Shown here one piece after another: positions 1 to 10,525 of a stretch of DNA of 64,000 nt. The notes below the pieces were generated by a model, which was not told the origin of the DNA, ran no database searches, and saw only the letters and a program-made list of their open reading frames with translations. Origin of the DNA: Rhizophagus irregularis (lineage: Eukaryota; Glomeromycota; Glomeromycetes; Glomerales; Glomeraceae); NCBI RefSeq assembly GCF_026210795.1, contig NC_089446.1, forward strand, positions 3,997,001 to 4,061,000, in the 5' to 3' direction. Each line of letters opens with the position of its first letter. The stretch's first letter is position 1. Made by a program: the position numbers and the translations under genes.

Positions 1-656
1 TTAGTTCATATAACTTTGCCTTTAAATAAGGAACGCTATTTCCTTTAAATATAATATAATAAAAAAAAAAATTATATACAATATATTGTAAGAAATGTAA
101 TATAATTATAAAGGCAAAAAGATAACATATGTTTTTTAAACAAATTTACAAAATGTCATTACAAAGAATAATAAATAGAATGTTATCTACCAGAATTAAT
201 ATTGGTAACAAATAAACATAATAAAGTTAAAAGTTTTTTTTGCTATCCAATATAGTGTGATTTTTTTTTTACTAAGCAATCTGTTATGCATTTCAAGTAA
301 GGGTAATGATATTGTTCCAAATTCTTATACTGTATTCTTTTCACATTTAAGAAACTGAACTTTACAGAGAAAATTCATCATGAATGTGGCCTAAAAATGT
401 TTAAAAAAAAAATGTAGCAGATTTTTGATTGAAATACATGCTAATGACATATAATATTATGGTAATCATTATAGTATTAATATTCAGTTTTGCTTACAAT
501 GATTTCTTTACTGATTCAGTTAATCATTTTTTATTGACTAAAATTACATTTTTTGTAAAATTCCTTGCCTTATAATATGGAATATATACATATATATATG
601 TGTAAAATATAAATGGAATAAAAATAAAAATTAAAAATGAAATAATCTAAATTTTT
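1..656. other. AT-rich intergenic, no gene seen
   Basis: The stretch is AT-rich with many stops in all frames and several A or T runs. No convincing coding or RNA gene was found. It lies downstream of the minus-strand F-box gene and should contain its 3' UTR and polyadenylation region. Confidence 0.6.
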
Positions 657-2069
657 CTAATCTTCTTTTTCATCATAAATTTTAATTCTAAATTTAATAA
701 GTTTCATTTCAACATATTTTTCAATTAATTTCATAGTTTCTACATTTACTTCCAAACAAATACTTTTAATAATAACTAAAGAAAGTGATCTTCGTGGCAT
801 ATGAATTTTCCAATTTATAAAAAATTCTTCCAACTCATCAGGATGTATTTGATCGAAAATATAATAAATTTTTAATTCAGAAAAATTTTTTGGTGTATTT
901 TTTGCCAAAACTTCCAAAAATCTTTTTTTATCAATATAATTACACCAAATATTAATACTTTCTAAATATTGACAACTTTTTAAAATTATTCCTAATGTAT
1001 CTAATCCAACATTTATAAACATAACAAATAAAATTTTAAGATTTGAACAAAATTCTGCAATAGCTAAATTTAATGATCTATCATATTCTCCAGTATATAA
1101 TTCATCCAAATTCTTTCCATTAATTTCCAAAAATTTAATTAACATATCAACTTTTGGTATCATATATAAAAATTTTAAAACTTTTAATCGTGGAAATTTA
1201 ATATATTGTAATTGATCAAAATCATTAAGTCCATCATCATATTCATATGATAATATAAGTTCTTGTAAATTAATGAAACAAGATATAAATGATAATGGTA
1301 TACAATATTCTATTATTTTTAATCTAGTTAATGTTAAAGAAAAATTAGATAATGAGGAAGTTATTATTTCCATACCAGAAGTTCTATTTAATAAAGATAT
1401 ATAAGAATATATTAACGTTACATTTTTTAAATTATGTTGTAAAGAAATTAAATCTTTTAATCCGTTTGAAATAAAATCACCAAATTCTACAGTTAAAGAT
1501 TGTATATTATGACATATTGGTGATAATTCTGAATATTTGTCTGTTGAACAACAACTTAATTCTGTAAGATTCATTAAACAATCTTTTGCTCCAGGAAAAT
1601 TAATTAATTTAACATTCATAGGACATTTTGAATAATCCAAAGATTTTAAGGATGAAATTTGACTCATTAAAACCTTTAATATTTCTTGTAATATTAATTC
1701 CTTATCAGAGTTCAAGTTTTGTAAAAAAGCATTTTGAATCATTTGATCAATTTTATTAATTGAGAGAATTTTACAATATGATGCGTAATTAAATAGTGGA
1801 GGTTTCCAAGTTGAAGTTTTAAAAAAGATTCCATTCTTATATAAAAGATCTTTTGATTCATTAGGAAGACATGCGATTATAGGTGATAATAATGATAGTA
1901 CAACCCTTGGACACGGAGTAGAAGAACAAAAGACATCCTTCCATAAAATTCTAACTGCAATTTCACACCAAAGTCGATTAACTAATAAACATGAATATAA
2001 AGTGATTTTATCATTTTCTAAATAATCAAATATTTCATTAAGACAATCAGCAGGAAGTTGACGAGGCAT
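657..2069 (-). CDS. F-box / LRR-like protein, 470 aa
   Basis: Single-exon gene. Residues 1-47 form an F-box-like N-terminus (LPADCLNEIFDYL, then SCLLVNRLWCEIAVRILW), the hydrophobic/Trp pattern of the Rhizophagus F-box family. The rest is a run of degenerate leucine-rich segments of about 25 residues, as in F-box/LRR substrate receptors. By family knowledge such proteins bind Skp1 in SCF ubiquitin ligases through the F-box and recruit targets with the C-terminal part; the target here is unknown. I chose the ATG at 2069 rather than an in-frame ATG 14 codons upstream, because the upstream piece is only a translated poly-T/poly-A tract and MPRQLP matches the starts of the paralogues. A close paralogue lies at 19743-21203 and a more distant one at 27938-29458. 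The stop is TAG. Codon use is strongly AT-biased, like the neighbours. Confidence 0.85.
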   Translation of the reverse strand: MPRQLPADCLNEIFDYLENDKITLYSCLLVNRLWCEIAVRILWKDVFCSSTPCPRVVLSLLSPIIACLPNESKDLLYKNGIFFKTSTWKPPLFNYASYCKILSINKIDQMIQNAFLQNLNSDKELILQEILKVLMSQISSLKSLDYSKCPMNVKLINFPGAKDCLMNLTELSCCSTDKYSELSPICHNIQSLTVEFGDFISNGLKDLISLQHNLKNVTLIYSYISLLNRTSGMEIITSSLSNFSLTLTRLKIIEYCIPLSFISCFINLQELILSYEYDDGLNDFDQLQYIKFPRLKVLKFLYMIPKVDMLIKFLEINGKNLDELYTGEYDRSLNLAIAEFCSNLKILFVMFINVGLDTLGIILKSCQYLESINIWCNYIDKKRFLEVLAKNTPKNFSELKIYYIFDQIHPDELEEFFINWKIHMPRRSLSLVIIKSICLEVNVETMKLIEKYVEMKLIKFRIKIYDEKED

Positions 2070-2071
2070 GG

Positions 2072-2099
2072 TTTTTTTTTTAAAAAAAAAAAAAAAAAA
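2072..2099. promoter_or_regulatory. T-tract/A-tract palindrome just upstream of an ATG
   Basis: Ten T then eighteen A on the plus strand, ending two bases from the start codon of the minus-strand F-box gene. Similar T-then-A tracts recur in the window (9113, 27887, 48082, 50073, 52818, 57872, 61963), three of them shortly upstream of start codons. Rigid A/T tracts usually exclude nucleosomes, so a promoter or 5' UTR role is plausible but inferred. Confidence 0.4.
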
Positions 2100-2111
2100 T
2101 TCACTTAACAA

Positions 2112-2672
2112 AATTAGTAAATCATTTAATTATTTATATTCGAAAACTCGTGTCACAATATCAGATCTTTTATACCAATTCGGATGATATTTTGTCCGAT
2201 CCAATAACCGGTGTTAATCAAATGCTCCAAAGTCCAAATGTTTGAAACATCAAAAATACAGTATCAAAGATAGCAAATATAAAGTAATTTTTTATTCAAA
2301 TGTTGAAATATTTAACGCAGTAAGAAACTGATTAACTGAGCGTTGCATTTTTATAAAATAAAGTAATACTAAAATATCGATATTAATTTAATTCAGCGCT
2401 GCGATATCATAATAGTAGGATCAATAAATATATTTTCATTAAAAGAAATTATCTCTAAAGAAACAGAGGCGAATTAGAAAATGCAACTAATTCAATCAGG
2501 TTCGTTCCCATTGTATGTAATTAATTCTTTACCTTTTTTAATTATTTCCTGACAAAATTTTACGTGAAATCAAGAAATCCTCTAATTTTTAAAATTTTCT
2601 ATCCCCATTTAGAAACCCCACCCCTTGATTTAGTTTCGCTATAAAAATAGTGACCCGGTTCTCCATTTTTAG
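2112..2672. other. Intergenic, upstream of F-box gene
   Basis: No open frame of note. It holds the upstream region of the F-box gene at 657-2069 and leads into a kinase-like scrap at 2673. Confidence 0.5.
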
Positions 2673-2780
2673 ATTCAAGAATCAGAAAATGATCTTTGTT
2701 ATTTGGTGATGGAATATGTTGACAGTGGTACCATTCGCCCAATATTTGTTGAAGTTACTGGAAAAAAAATCCATTTTTAA
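2673..2780 (+). pseudogene. Protein kinase domain fragment (gene relic)
   Basis: Directly after an intron-acceptor-like TTTTTAG there is a short open frame reading ESENDLCYLVMEYVDSGTIR. This is the hinge region of a protein kinase domain (beta-5 strand, hinge and start of helix D), in the form common in Rhizophagus tyrosine-kinase-like proteins. After about 22 residues the similarity ends and the frame stops at 2780. I could not find the P-loop, HRD or DFG motifs nearby, so this is a single-exon-sized relic, not a working kinase. The Rhizophagus kinase family is very large, which makes scattered fragments expected. Confidence 0.5.
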
Positions 2781-3063
2781 TAAGTAAATCAAATAATATA
2801 TTGGAATCATATTTACCAGAATAAATATTATTAGCGAACAAAAAGAAAAAAAAATATGAAATCAAAAGACATTTCGAAAAATTCTTGAAAAAAAATGAGA
2901 ATAGGAAATTTATTTGTTGAAGAGTAATAGTTATTCGTAATTTACATGTAAATTGCGATTCTAAAAATATCTTTCTAACAAATTTCATATTACATAGGAT
3001 TCCTATTTAAATATATTAATCCTTCACAAAAATATTATATGTATACGTCGACTTCTTTCATCG

Positions 3064-4758
3064 TTAGAAGATATTTTGGTAATGGTATTTATTGTGATTT
3101 TCTAATTGTTTATTATCTCTAAAATAAAGTTGACATTCTTCACATTTAGGAAAATTAACTCCATCATCTGCGTCATCTCCATTGTCGGCAGATTTTTCAT
3201 CGTCAATATCATCATCATCATCAAACGAATATAAGTCACTATCATCATCTGAATCCTTTTCAGTCCCATTTTTCATATTATCCAATTCGTTCTCCTCTTG
3301 AATCTGATTTTCTTTCACGTTATTTCCGTTAGCTGATTCAATTATATTTTCTATATTAAGATCTTGTAAATTTTCTTCTTGGGCGGAATGATATTCTCTT
3401 AGTTTTGAATAAACAGAATGAATAGCTTCTTCCACATTATGCTTTTTGGCTTTGCAATGACTTATTAAACCATCTCCATTACGGAACTCTTTATCACAAG
3501 TTTGACATTTATGAATATGATCTTCTTTCATATGTTTATTCCTAGGAGCTTTCTGGTGAAATAACTGACAACAGTAGATACATAATAATTTATATCCATG
3601 TTTTGATTTAGCATGCTTAATAAATGTTGTATAAGTATTAAATAAAGCTCCACAAATTTTACATTTCAATTGAAAAGGAGGTACATGTTTTGTTGGAAAT
3701 TTGTAAGGTATAATTTCATGAATAAATTTTCCAAATGTGGTTTGTGGTGTTGTTAATGGAATTGACGATTGCGATGGTTGCGATGGGATGGATGATTGCG
3801 ATGGTTGCGATGGGATGGATGATTGGGATGGGACGGATGTTAATGGAACGAATGGTTGTAGTCGTAATGGAAAAGATGATCGTGATAGAATAGAAGGTTG
3901 TGATGGAATAGATGGTTGAGTTGGTGGAAAGGTCGAACCAGGATGTTTTGCACGAAAATGCTCTCTTAATCCAGTTATATCATAACATGCCTTTGTACAT
4001 AAAGTGCAAGAATAATCTTTTTTATGATTTTTTCTCATATGAATGCCACGATCCCTTCCAGATAAAAATACTTGATAACAAACTAAACATAACCACTTAT
4101 ATTGATGTTTTTCTTTAGCATGATACATAAATCTTACATGATTTCTAAAGTTTTTACCACATTCTTTACATCTTAAAATTATTGACCCAGATCTAGTTTC
4201 AATAGTTTCATGCAAGAAAATTGCACCATCTCCATTTATTTCATTAATAGAATCGTTAAAAGATTCCAAATTTAATATTTCGCTAAATTGATCAGTTAAA
4301 GAATCACGTCTCTGATATTTTTCATTATCTTGTTCTGATAAAGTTTTAACAGATTCATTAAATTCATTACGAAGAATTTTAATATCTTGATCTTTTACAA
4401 TAGAATCAGTTTCTAATTCTTCAATACGAGCTTTAAGAGATTCAATTAATTGTGATTGTAAAATAATCTTTTCTTCAAATTCTTTACAAACTTTTTCTAT
4501 TTCATTATAACCATTTTTCACTTTATTCATCCCTTTTTGTCGATTCAAATATTCTTTATAAAAATTTTGTAAATCCAAACTCATTCTTTTTCCAAATTCT
4601 TCAAATTCTTTTGCTTGTCTTTCAATTAAATCATAAAGAGGATTATTTGGTGAAGCGAAATTATAATTAGAAGTTTCTATTTCCAAATTTTTTTTTGTTT
4701 TATCATTAATAAAAGATTCGGTAGAATCTTCTACTACCACATTTTCTTGAGTAGCCAT
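3064..4758 (-). CDS. C2H2-type zinc finger protein with coiled coil, 564 aa
   Basis: Single exon starting MATQENVVVEDS. Residues about 45-150 are charged heptad-like sequence, a likely coiled coil and dimerisation region. Seven C-x2-C ... H-x4/5-H fingers follow at about 197-218, 224-245, 251-272, 366-387, 393-414, 418-440 and 539-559. Fingers 1-3 and 4-6 align with each other, including the preceding FLHE/FIHE and the HAKxKHxYKxLC linker, so the triplet arose by internal duplication. Between the triplets is a Ser/Pro/Gln repeat (PSQPSQSSIPSQPS type, residues about 280-335). Residues 502-535 are very acidic, with Asp runs. The final finger is isolated at the C-terminus. The fingers lack the canonical TGEKP linkers, so DNA binding is possible but protein or RNA binding is also open. 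A nuclear regulatory role is inferred. Confidence 0.8.
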   Translation of the reverse strand: MATQENVVVEDSTESFINDKTKKNLEIETSNYNFASPNNPLYDLIERQAKEFEEFGKRMSLDLQNFYKEYLNRQKGMNKVKNGYNEIEKVCKEFEEKIILQSQLIESLKARIEELETDSIVKDQDIKILRNEFNESVKTLSEQDNEKYQRRDSLTDQFSEILNLESFNDSINEINGDGAIFLHETIETRSGSIILRCKECGKNFRNHVRFMYHAKEKHQYKWLCLVCYQVFLSGRDRGIHMRKNHKKDYSCTLCTKACYDITGLREHFRAKHPGSTFPPTQPSIPSQPSILSRSSFPLRLQPFVPLTSVPSQSSIPSQPSQSSIPSQPSQSSIPLTTPQTTFGKFIHEIIPYKFPTKHVPPFQLKCKICGALFNTYTTFIKHAKSKHGYKLLCIYCCQLFHQKAPRNKHMKEDHIHKCQTCDKEFRNGDGLISHCKAKKHNVEEAIHSVYSKLREYHSAQEENLQDLNIENIIESANGNNVKENQIQEENELDNMKNGTEKDSDDDSDLYSFDDDDDIDDEKSADNGDDADDGVNFPKCEECQLYFRDNKQLENHNKYHYQNIF

Positions 4759-7389
4759 TTTTTTTTATTTTTTTTTGTGAAAAAAGAAAAAAAAGTACCT
4801 AAATTTTCATAAAAAAATTCCCAAAAGAAAGGGGTATAATGGGATATCACATGTTGACTGATGCTGAGTGCTTTTAAATGTATTTATGGTTAGTCTCGCC
4901 GTAACAAATGGATCATATGGTTCATATGATATGACTTTTTTGTCCTTGTCACCGTCAGCTGATTAACCCAAAAATTCGGTAGTTTTTTGTCTGACAAAAA
5001 TACGTGATCTCGTTTTATTTATCACACTAGATTAAATATCACGCCACTGTTAGTCCAAAATACGTGATCATCGAAAGTGTAGTTCTTTCAAAAAAAATTC
5101 TTTGGGAATAGAGGCGTGGGATAACGATAATCTAGAAAAACATATTAACATAATATTATTATTAATATACTTTTATTTACATACATTTTCAATTAAAAAT
5201 TTAAAATGCTAAGAGAACACGATAAAATTGTTAACATTGGATTAGACACATAATAACAGAAAGATTGAAGAAAAAAATGTCAAGATACTTTTATTATAAC
5301 AAGTTATAACAAGAATTTAGAACTTTAACTTAATACATTTTATATATATAAACAACAATTACTTACTTTACTGCGCCAAGTTCAACGATCTTCGTAAAGC
5401 TTCATCGCACAAAAGCAAATCCGAATAGTAAAGGATTGGTTTTTTTTTTTGGCGTAAAAGGACAATGACTTTTTGTCGATCAAAATGATTGGCTTACTGA
5501 CAGGTTATTGTTCAATTTCCGGTTTGACAATCAAATGATTGAGAATCGAACGATTTTTGAAATATTCCTGATTTAATGTTGATAATTAGAATTTTCAAAA
5601 GGGACATTTTTTGATTATGTATTTCATCATGTGCTAAATTTTTTTATTATTAATGAAAATAGGTTTAATATATGGGATATAGTTAATATGAAGAAAATAC
5701 TTTTTCAAAATTGAAAATCCCGGAACGATACTTTAAAAAATTTTAAATAGTAATCCCTAAAAATTCGGGAGAACGCATCAATAAATAAATCTTGTGGAAA
5801 AAGAATGTTGATTTTAGAAATTGAATGAGTGAAAATCAAAAATAACAATCACGTACCATTATTTTTCTTATTCTGTAGCACCTTCTCATTTAACATTTCA
5901 TAATTCCGAAAGAGTGACTCCCACTTCAAAGATCAGTCTAACTTAGTAACTTATAGCTGGAATGAAAACATATTTCCAACATTTGAATGAGAGATTTTGA
6001 ATGTGAGATTGATAATTAATAATATAATTCAAACATTCTAACTTAGCTTGAGCAAATATATTCAATTACCAAATATACAATTATTCGTGCAAGCTTATAA
6101 AATGTATGAAATGAATGATAGATGAATTAATATATATTTTTATTATCGGAAATAATAAAAAATAATAAAAATAAATGAAATACAGAATTTAAACATATAA
6201 GTAAATTATCTTATTCAGGTTAAGGATTAATTAATAAAAAAAATATAGTTCTATTAATATTAAAATTTGTTTTTTATTAAATACTTAATACATTGAAGTT
6301 ATCGTTAAACAAACCGGAAACATTCCATCATGATGATTCATACATAATCCTCTAAATTTGAATAAGGTAAATTATTATTATAAAATAGTTATTAAATAAA
6401 ATGGGGATGTCATAGACTCCATAGTATCAAATAGATATCATTTTGTGTTATAATAATAAATTAACATTATTAATTAATTAGTATGAATAAATATATTTAT
6501 TTTATTCGTTTCAAACATTTGTTTATAACCTTAAATTGAATTTCATTGAGATCAATAACATCCGCAGTGTACAATAGCGCTGACATCTAAAACTTTGATT
6601 AGAGACTTGAATCAGTTTTCATGCGAATCATCAATACACTTACATCTATAACTTATTATTATGATATCATTGAAACTAACCAATAATAACCAAGTTAATA
6701 GCGCAACGCCCCTAAAAATTCTAAGTATAGGCTGACAATGATTTCCATTATGATAATCGTTGAGAAATAAAATATTCTTTTCAATTAAGTTATAATAGAT
6801 ACTATTAAAGGGACCCGGGGCTTTAAAATGCTTAGTATGAACCTGCCTAATTTTATATATTGACAGATGTTGATCGATCACGCATTTCCTAATTTCGGTA
6901 CCGGAATGGAAGTACCTTAATTGGTTAAATTTGACCTAAAGTCATAGTAACTATTAATGTTTCCGGTTTAGATTTTTTAAAAAGTAATTTGATAGAAACT
7001 ATCGATTGAAATTTATCAAACTATGTTTAGTTAATGACTTTCTAAAAAAGTAAATATATTTAAGTATTCTTTCATCAATATATTAAAAAACGAAATCTGT
7101 TATGCATAATATCAAAAAATGTAGACCATGAAAACGAATCTTTTCCTTCTTTTTTTTCAAATGAATATTCTTTTATGGTTTAAATAATTTATTTATTTAA
7201 AAAACATTGATTCATGAAATTATTAGATATTAAACGTATATATATGCTCCCATTTCTCTTTTTTTCATGCTTAAAATTTTTTTTTAACGAATTTCATAAT
7301 TTACAAAAATTCTTATATAAATAATATTTTTATATACTGTATACAATATATAATATATATATAATATATATATCCTTATATTCTATAAT
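4759..7389. other. Long AT-rich intergenic region, no gene supported
   Basis: Only short open frames without recognisable domains were seen, including an 89-codon frame at 6612-6881 on the minus strand with no protein-like features. The first few hundred bases hold the promoter of the zinc finger gene, with poly-T/A immediately before its ATG. Confidence 0.55.
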
Positions 7390-7582
7390 ATGAATTCAAA
7401 AATTATTTTGTTTTTGATTGTATTATTCTTTACATTAACATACACATACGCTTATCCAGTATTTGAACCCGATCTTGATCGTAAGTATTCTTATTTTATC
7501 GAGAATCTTATAATAAAAATATAAATCTTATATTAATAATTTTAAAACAAATTTAGAATTAATGGGATCCATAATATTCTAA
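7390..7582 (+). CDS. Tiny secreted peptide precursor (38 aa, two exons)
   Basis: Exon 1 (7390-7480) begins MNSKIILFLIVLFFTLTYTY, a textbook signal peptide with a long hydrophobic core and a likely cleavage after the TYA motif. A consensus donor GTAAGT follows at 7481. The intron is 76 bases and ends TTTAG at 7556. Exon 2 (7557-7582) adds nine residues and stops with TAA. The predicted mature peptide is only about 17 residues (PVFEPDLD plus QLMGSIIF), without cysteines. A TATA-rich stretch lies about 30-60 bases upstream. The signal peptide and the good donor make this more than a random frame, but the short product means it could be a truncated relic of a longer secreted protein. No family was recognised. 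Confidence 0.45.
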
Positions 7583-7601
7583 ACGTATCAACTTATTAAA
7601 G

Positions 7602-7802
7602 ATGTTAATCATGAATTCTTACAATTTTGATTCTTCAATTAATTTGTTTAACCTTTTATTAAATTTTTATATTTTAATAATTTGTGGAATTTTATTGTTA
7701 ATTATTTTAAAAAATTTCGGAATTATTAAATTAGAAGATAAAGTAATTCATCTTTCTGAATTTAGGGTTAATGTAAAAAATCATGATTTTATGTTAGTTT
7801 AA
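7602..7802 (+). CDS. Possible small membrane peptide, 66 aa
   Basis: An ATG frame 19 bases beyond the stop of the secreted peptide. Residues about 15-42 form one strong transmembrane helix (FNLLLNFYILIICGILLLII), followed by a short polar tail. It cannot be spliced in frame to the upstream signal peptide exon with the visible acceptors. It may be an independent small membrane protein, a downstream exon of an unseen transcript form, or chance in AT-rich DNA. No family recognised. Confidence 0.2.
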   Translation: MLIMNSYNFDSSINLFNLLLNFYILIICGILLLIILKNFGIIKLEDKVIHLSEFRVNVKNHDFMLV

Positions 7803-9112
7803 GAAACATCCCTTATTTTCTTTTTTTTTCAAAATTTTGTAAATATTCTTTTATCTCATTAGTTAAATAAGAAATTAAATTATATATATTATCATTTTCT
7901 AGTAAAAAAAAAAAAAGTTGTTGAAAAAAATTTTTAAGGTGGGGGAGTGGCTTTTTTAAAAGCTTTTTCAGGTTACTTTCCCGTACACATCAAATATAGA
8001 TTAGTCAACAATTTATGTAATCAATTAATGGTATTAGTCACTATAAAATAAATTAGTATTGTATATATATATATATATATTTTTAAATTTTTAAAATAAC
8101 TACTGTATATATTTATGATTGTAATACAGAAAAATTACGCGATACCCGTTTATTATAACGGTAATTCTGATAATCGTTCACAATTATCAAGATTGCATGA
8201 GTTACTATTATAATTGGAGTAACCAACAGTAATTGTTTTTTCACAGCTGAATTAATATTTAAATTTGAATTTGTATTTTGAATTTAAATTAATTCAGCCG
8301 GAGTTAAGTCATAATTTCCAGCTATAGCATTTGATAAATTCAGTCACATGATTTTCAGAAAGTCGTGATATACAATATGCGATATTCCGATATACAACAT
8401 ACAATATACAATATGCGAAATGCCTATACCTCCCGCATAAATCATAAGCGATTATTATAAGGAGTAATAAAATAATTACATCTAAAAATAAGCTACTAGC
8501 TAGATAAATTCGGCTATATTTCCAGCACACTAAGATCACAAATAAATCACGGTAACTAAAAACCCTCGAAATCGCTGCTGCACAGTGTTATAATTATACG
8601 ACATATGAAGTTAGACCTATACCACCATTGAAAAGTGTATGTTAAAATCCCGAAATTTGGATTATTTGTAATATGTATAATCCCTTTAAATTGAAATAAA
8701 ATAAATAAGTTTAATACAATTATTAAAGCAAATGATTTAGAAATTTAATAAAAATATATTACAAATTATTCATAAATTTCCATTTATCTTTCCTTTGGGC
8801 AAATTAATTAAAAGCCTCAATCTCATAATCAAAATTATAAGGATGCTATTCCACGATCTCCCGATTATCAATAATCTTCTTTATTAATCAAGCTCTCATC
8901 ACGAAGAATACATCAGCTTGAACATCTACTTGTTTCTATTCTTTTTGTGATATCACAAGCTCACAAACTTTCCTGTTTTAAAAAAATCGATTTTCTGACT
9001 ATGCATACTTTAAAAAAAAAATACAATACAAAAATACATTAATTGGAATTGTAAAACTTTTAAGACTCGCATCATTTTTTAAAATATAATACGCTTAATT
9101 TAAGAAATTAAA

Positions 9113-9135
9113 TTTTTTTTTTTTAAAAAAAAAAA
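9113..9135. repeat. T12/A11 palindromic tract
   Basis: Twelve T followed by eleven A, the same arrangement as at 2072-2099, here just before the Cys-rich broken frame at 9140. Confidence 0.5.
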
Positions 9136-9139
9136 CTTC

Positions 9140-9310
9140 AGGATTTGACTGTCAGAATTATGACTTTTGAGATTTTGATCTGGGAGACTAGGACTGTCCC
9201 GATTTTAGTGTCAAGATTATTGACTGTAAAGGTTATGGATGTGGTCGTTTTCGTTATACTGCGTCAAAAGCATTCAATAACTGCAAAGCTGCAGATAACG
9301 TGTAAGAAAG
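9140..9310 (+). pseudogene. Cysteine-rich protein fragment with in-frame stops
   Basis: One frame reads as a Cys-rich protein interrupted by two stops: FDCQNYDF, stop, DFDLGD, stop, then DCPDFSVKIIDCKGYGCGRF and further residues to a TAA just after 9300. Spacing of the five visible cysteines and the aromatic/Asp pattern resemble extracellular Cys-rich repeats. No named family was recognised. It is either a decayed secreted protein exon or coincidence. Confidence 0.25.
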
Positions 9311-10525
9311 AAAATAAGAAATTATTTATATAACAAGGAATCACTAACCAAGCTCTTTTTGTAGTGGTCCAAAACATCTAATTGCTGAAATATAGTCTTG
9401 ACCATTAATTTACCCTATTAAGTATCGTTGCGGAAATGTGATTAACCAAATTAATAAATAACTTTAAATTACAAAAATTGCGAGCATAGCCCGATTGATG
9501 CATGCATGATACGTTTTTCTTTAACTTTTTATGCTTTAGTACCCAAAAAGATAGTTATACGATTGACTAGGAACAAAAATTTCCATATGCTAATTTCAAA
9601 TGGGAGATAACGGCGGTAAAATTTAATAGAAAAATAAAAATACAATAATTGTAGCCTTTGAATATCATTAGACAGCTGATAATATCATTAAATAATTCAG
9701 ACAACTAACTCGTGAATTTGATCAATAACTTCATACTTCAAGTAGATTCTTGTTCTATAAAATGTTGAACTACTTATAATTCGCAAAGATAGTATATTCA
9801 TGGGAATTAGTCTGCACGTAGTTGTTTTTGATGGACGTATGCTAGGTCACTTAGAGTCGCGTGTGATGGATCAATACAGAGACCTACGTATTTGTGTATT
9901 ACTAAGATGCGTATTAAAGGGTATTTGCCCTCGTTTTTTACACGATTCTGGAATTTTTACTAATTTTTAATGTTATAGATGACCGTGGATTTTCTCTTTA
10001 TTGTACGTCAGAGGTTTTTTTGCAAGACAAAATTTATGATGTGAAGGAGAATATGATCAAAACCTGGGCGGGGGCAAAATTTCGAAACATAAGAATGGTA
10101 AAAAAGAAGAACAGAAAAATCCAAGTAATCATTATAATCAATGGCTTAAAATACATTAAACGAATCCAAACCGCAAAGTTAAGGGCTTAATTTCTAACCA
10201 AATGATTCAAAATTAAGTTAGTCATTTACACTTTCAAATGAAAGAATAAGCAGTACTACAAATTTGTTAGCCATATTCCTAAATTTTGGCCAGAGCTATA
10301 CTTGCCGCCCATATTAATGGGATTGGGTGCCGAAAAATTTTGGAAACTCGAAATTTTGAAAATTTTTATACCGATCGTTTCGGAATTAAGGAATAATTGT
10401 GGGGTGGGATGGCAAAACAATTTGACACGTAATTACATAAATCATTTTTATTATAAATCATATTACTCATTATATTAAATTTTTAAATTTTATTGATATT
10501 TATTATATTTATTAATAACGTAAAA

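Larger units (their letters stand above)
7803..10525. other. Intergenic region with a few relic-like short frames
   Basis: Mostly non-coding with an (AT)n run near 8060-8080. Two short pieces look more protein-like than background: the Cys-rich broken frame at 9140-9310 and a 56-codon ATG frame at 9800-9970 (MGISLHVVVFDGRMLGHLES at its start, higher GC) with no recognised domain. Nothing else is supported. Confidence 0.5.

Noticed and set aside
3737-3919. Plus-strand 60-codon frame rich in Asp, Gly and Cys
   Set aside because: Antisense of the Pro/Ser/Gln repeat of the zinc finger gene; its regularity is explained by that repeat.
6612-6881. 89-codon minus-strand frame
   Set aside because: No domain, signal or compositional support in AT-rich DNA.
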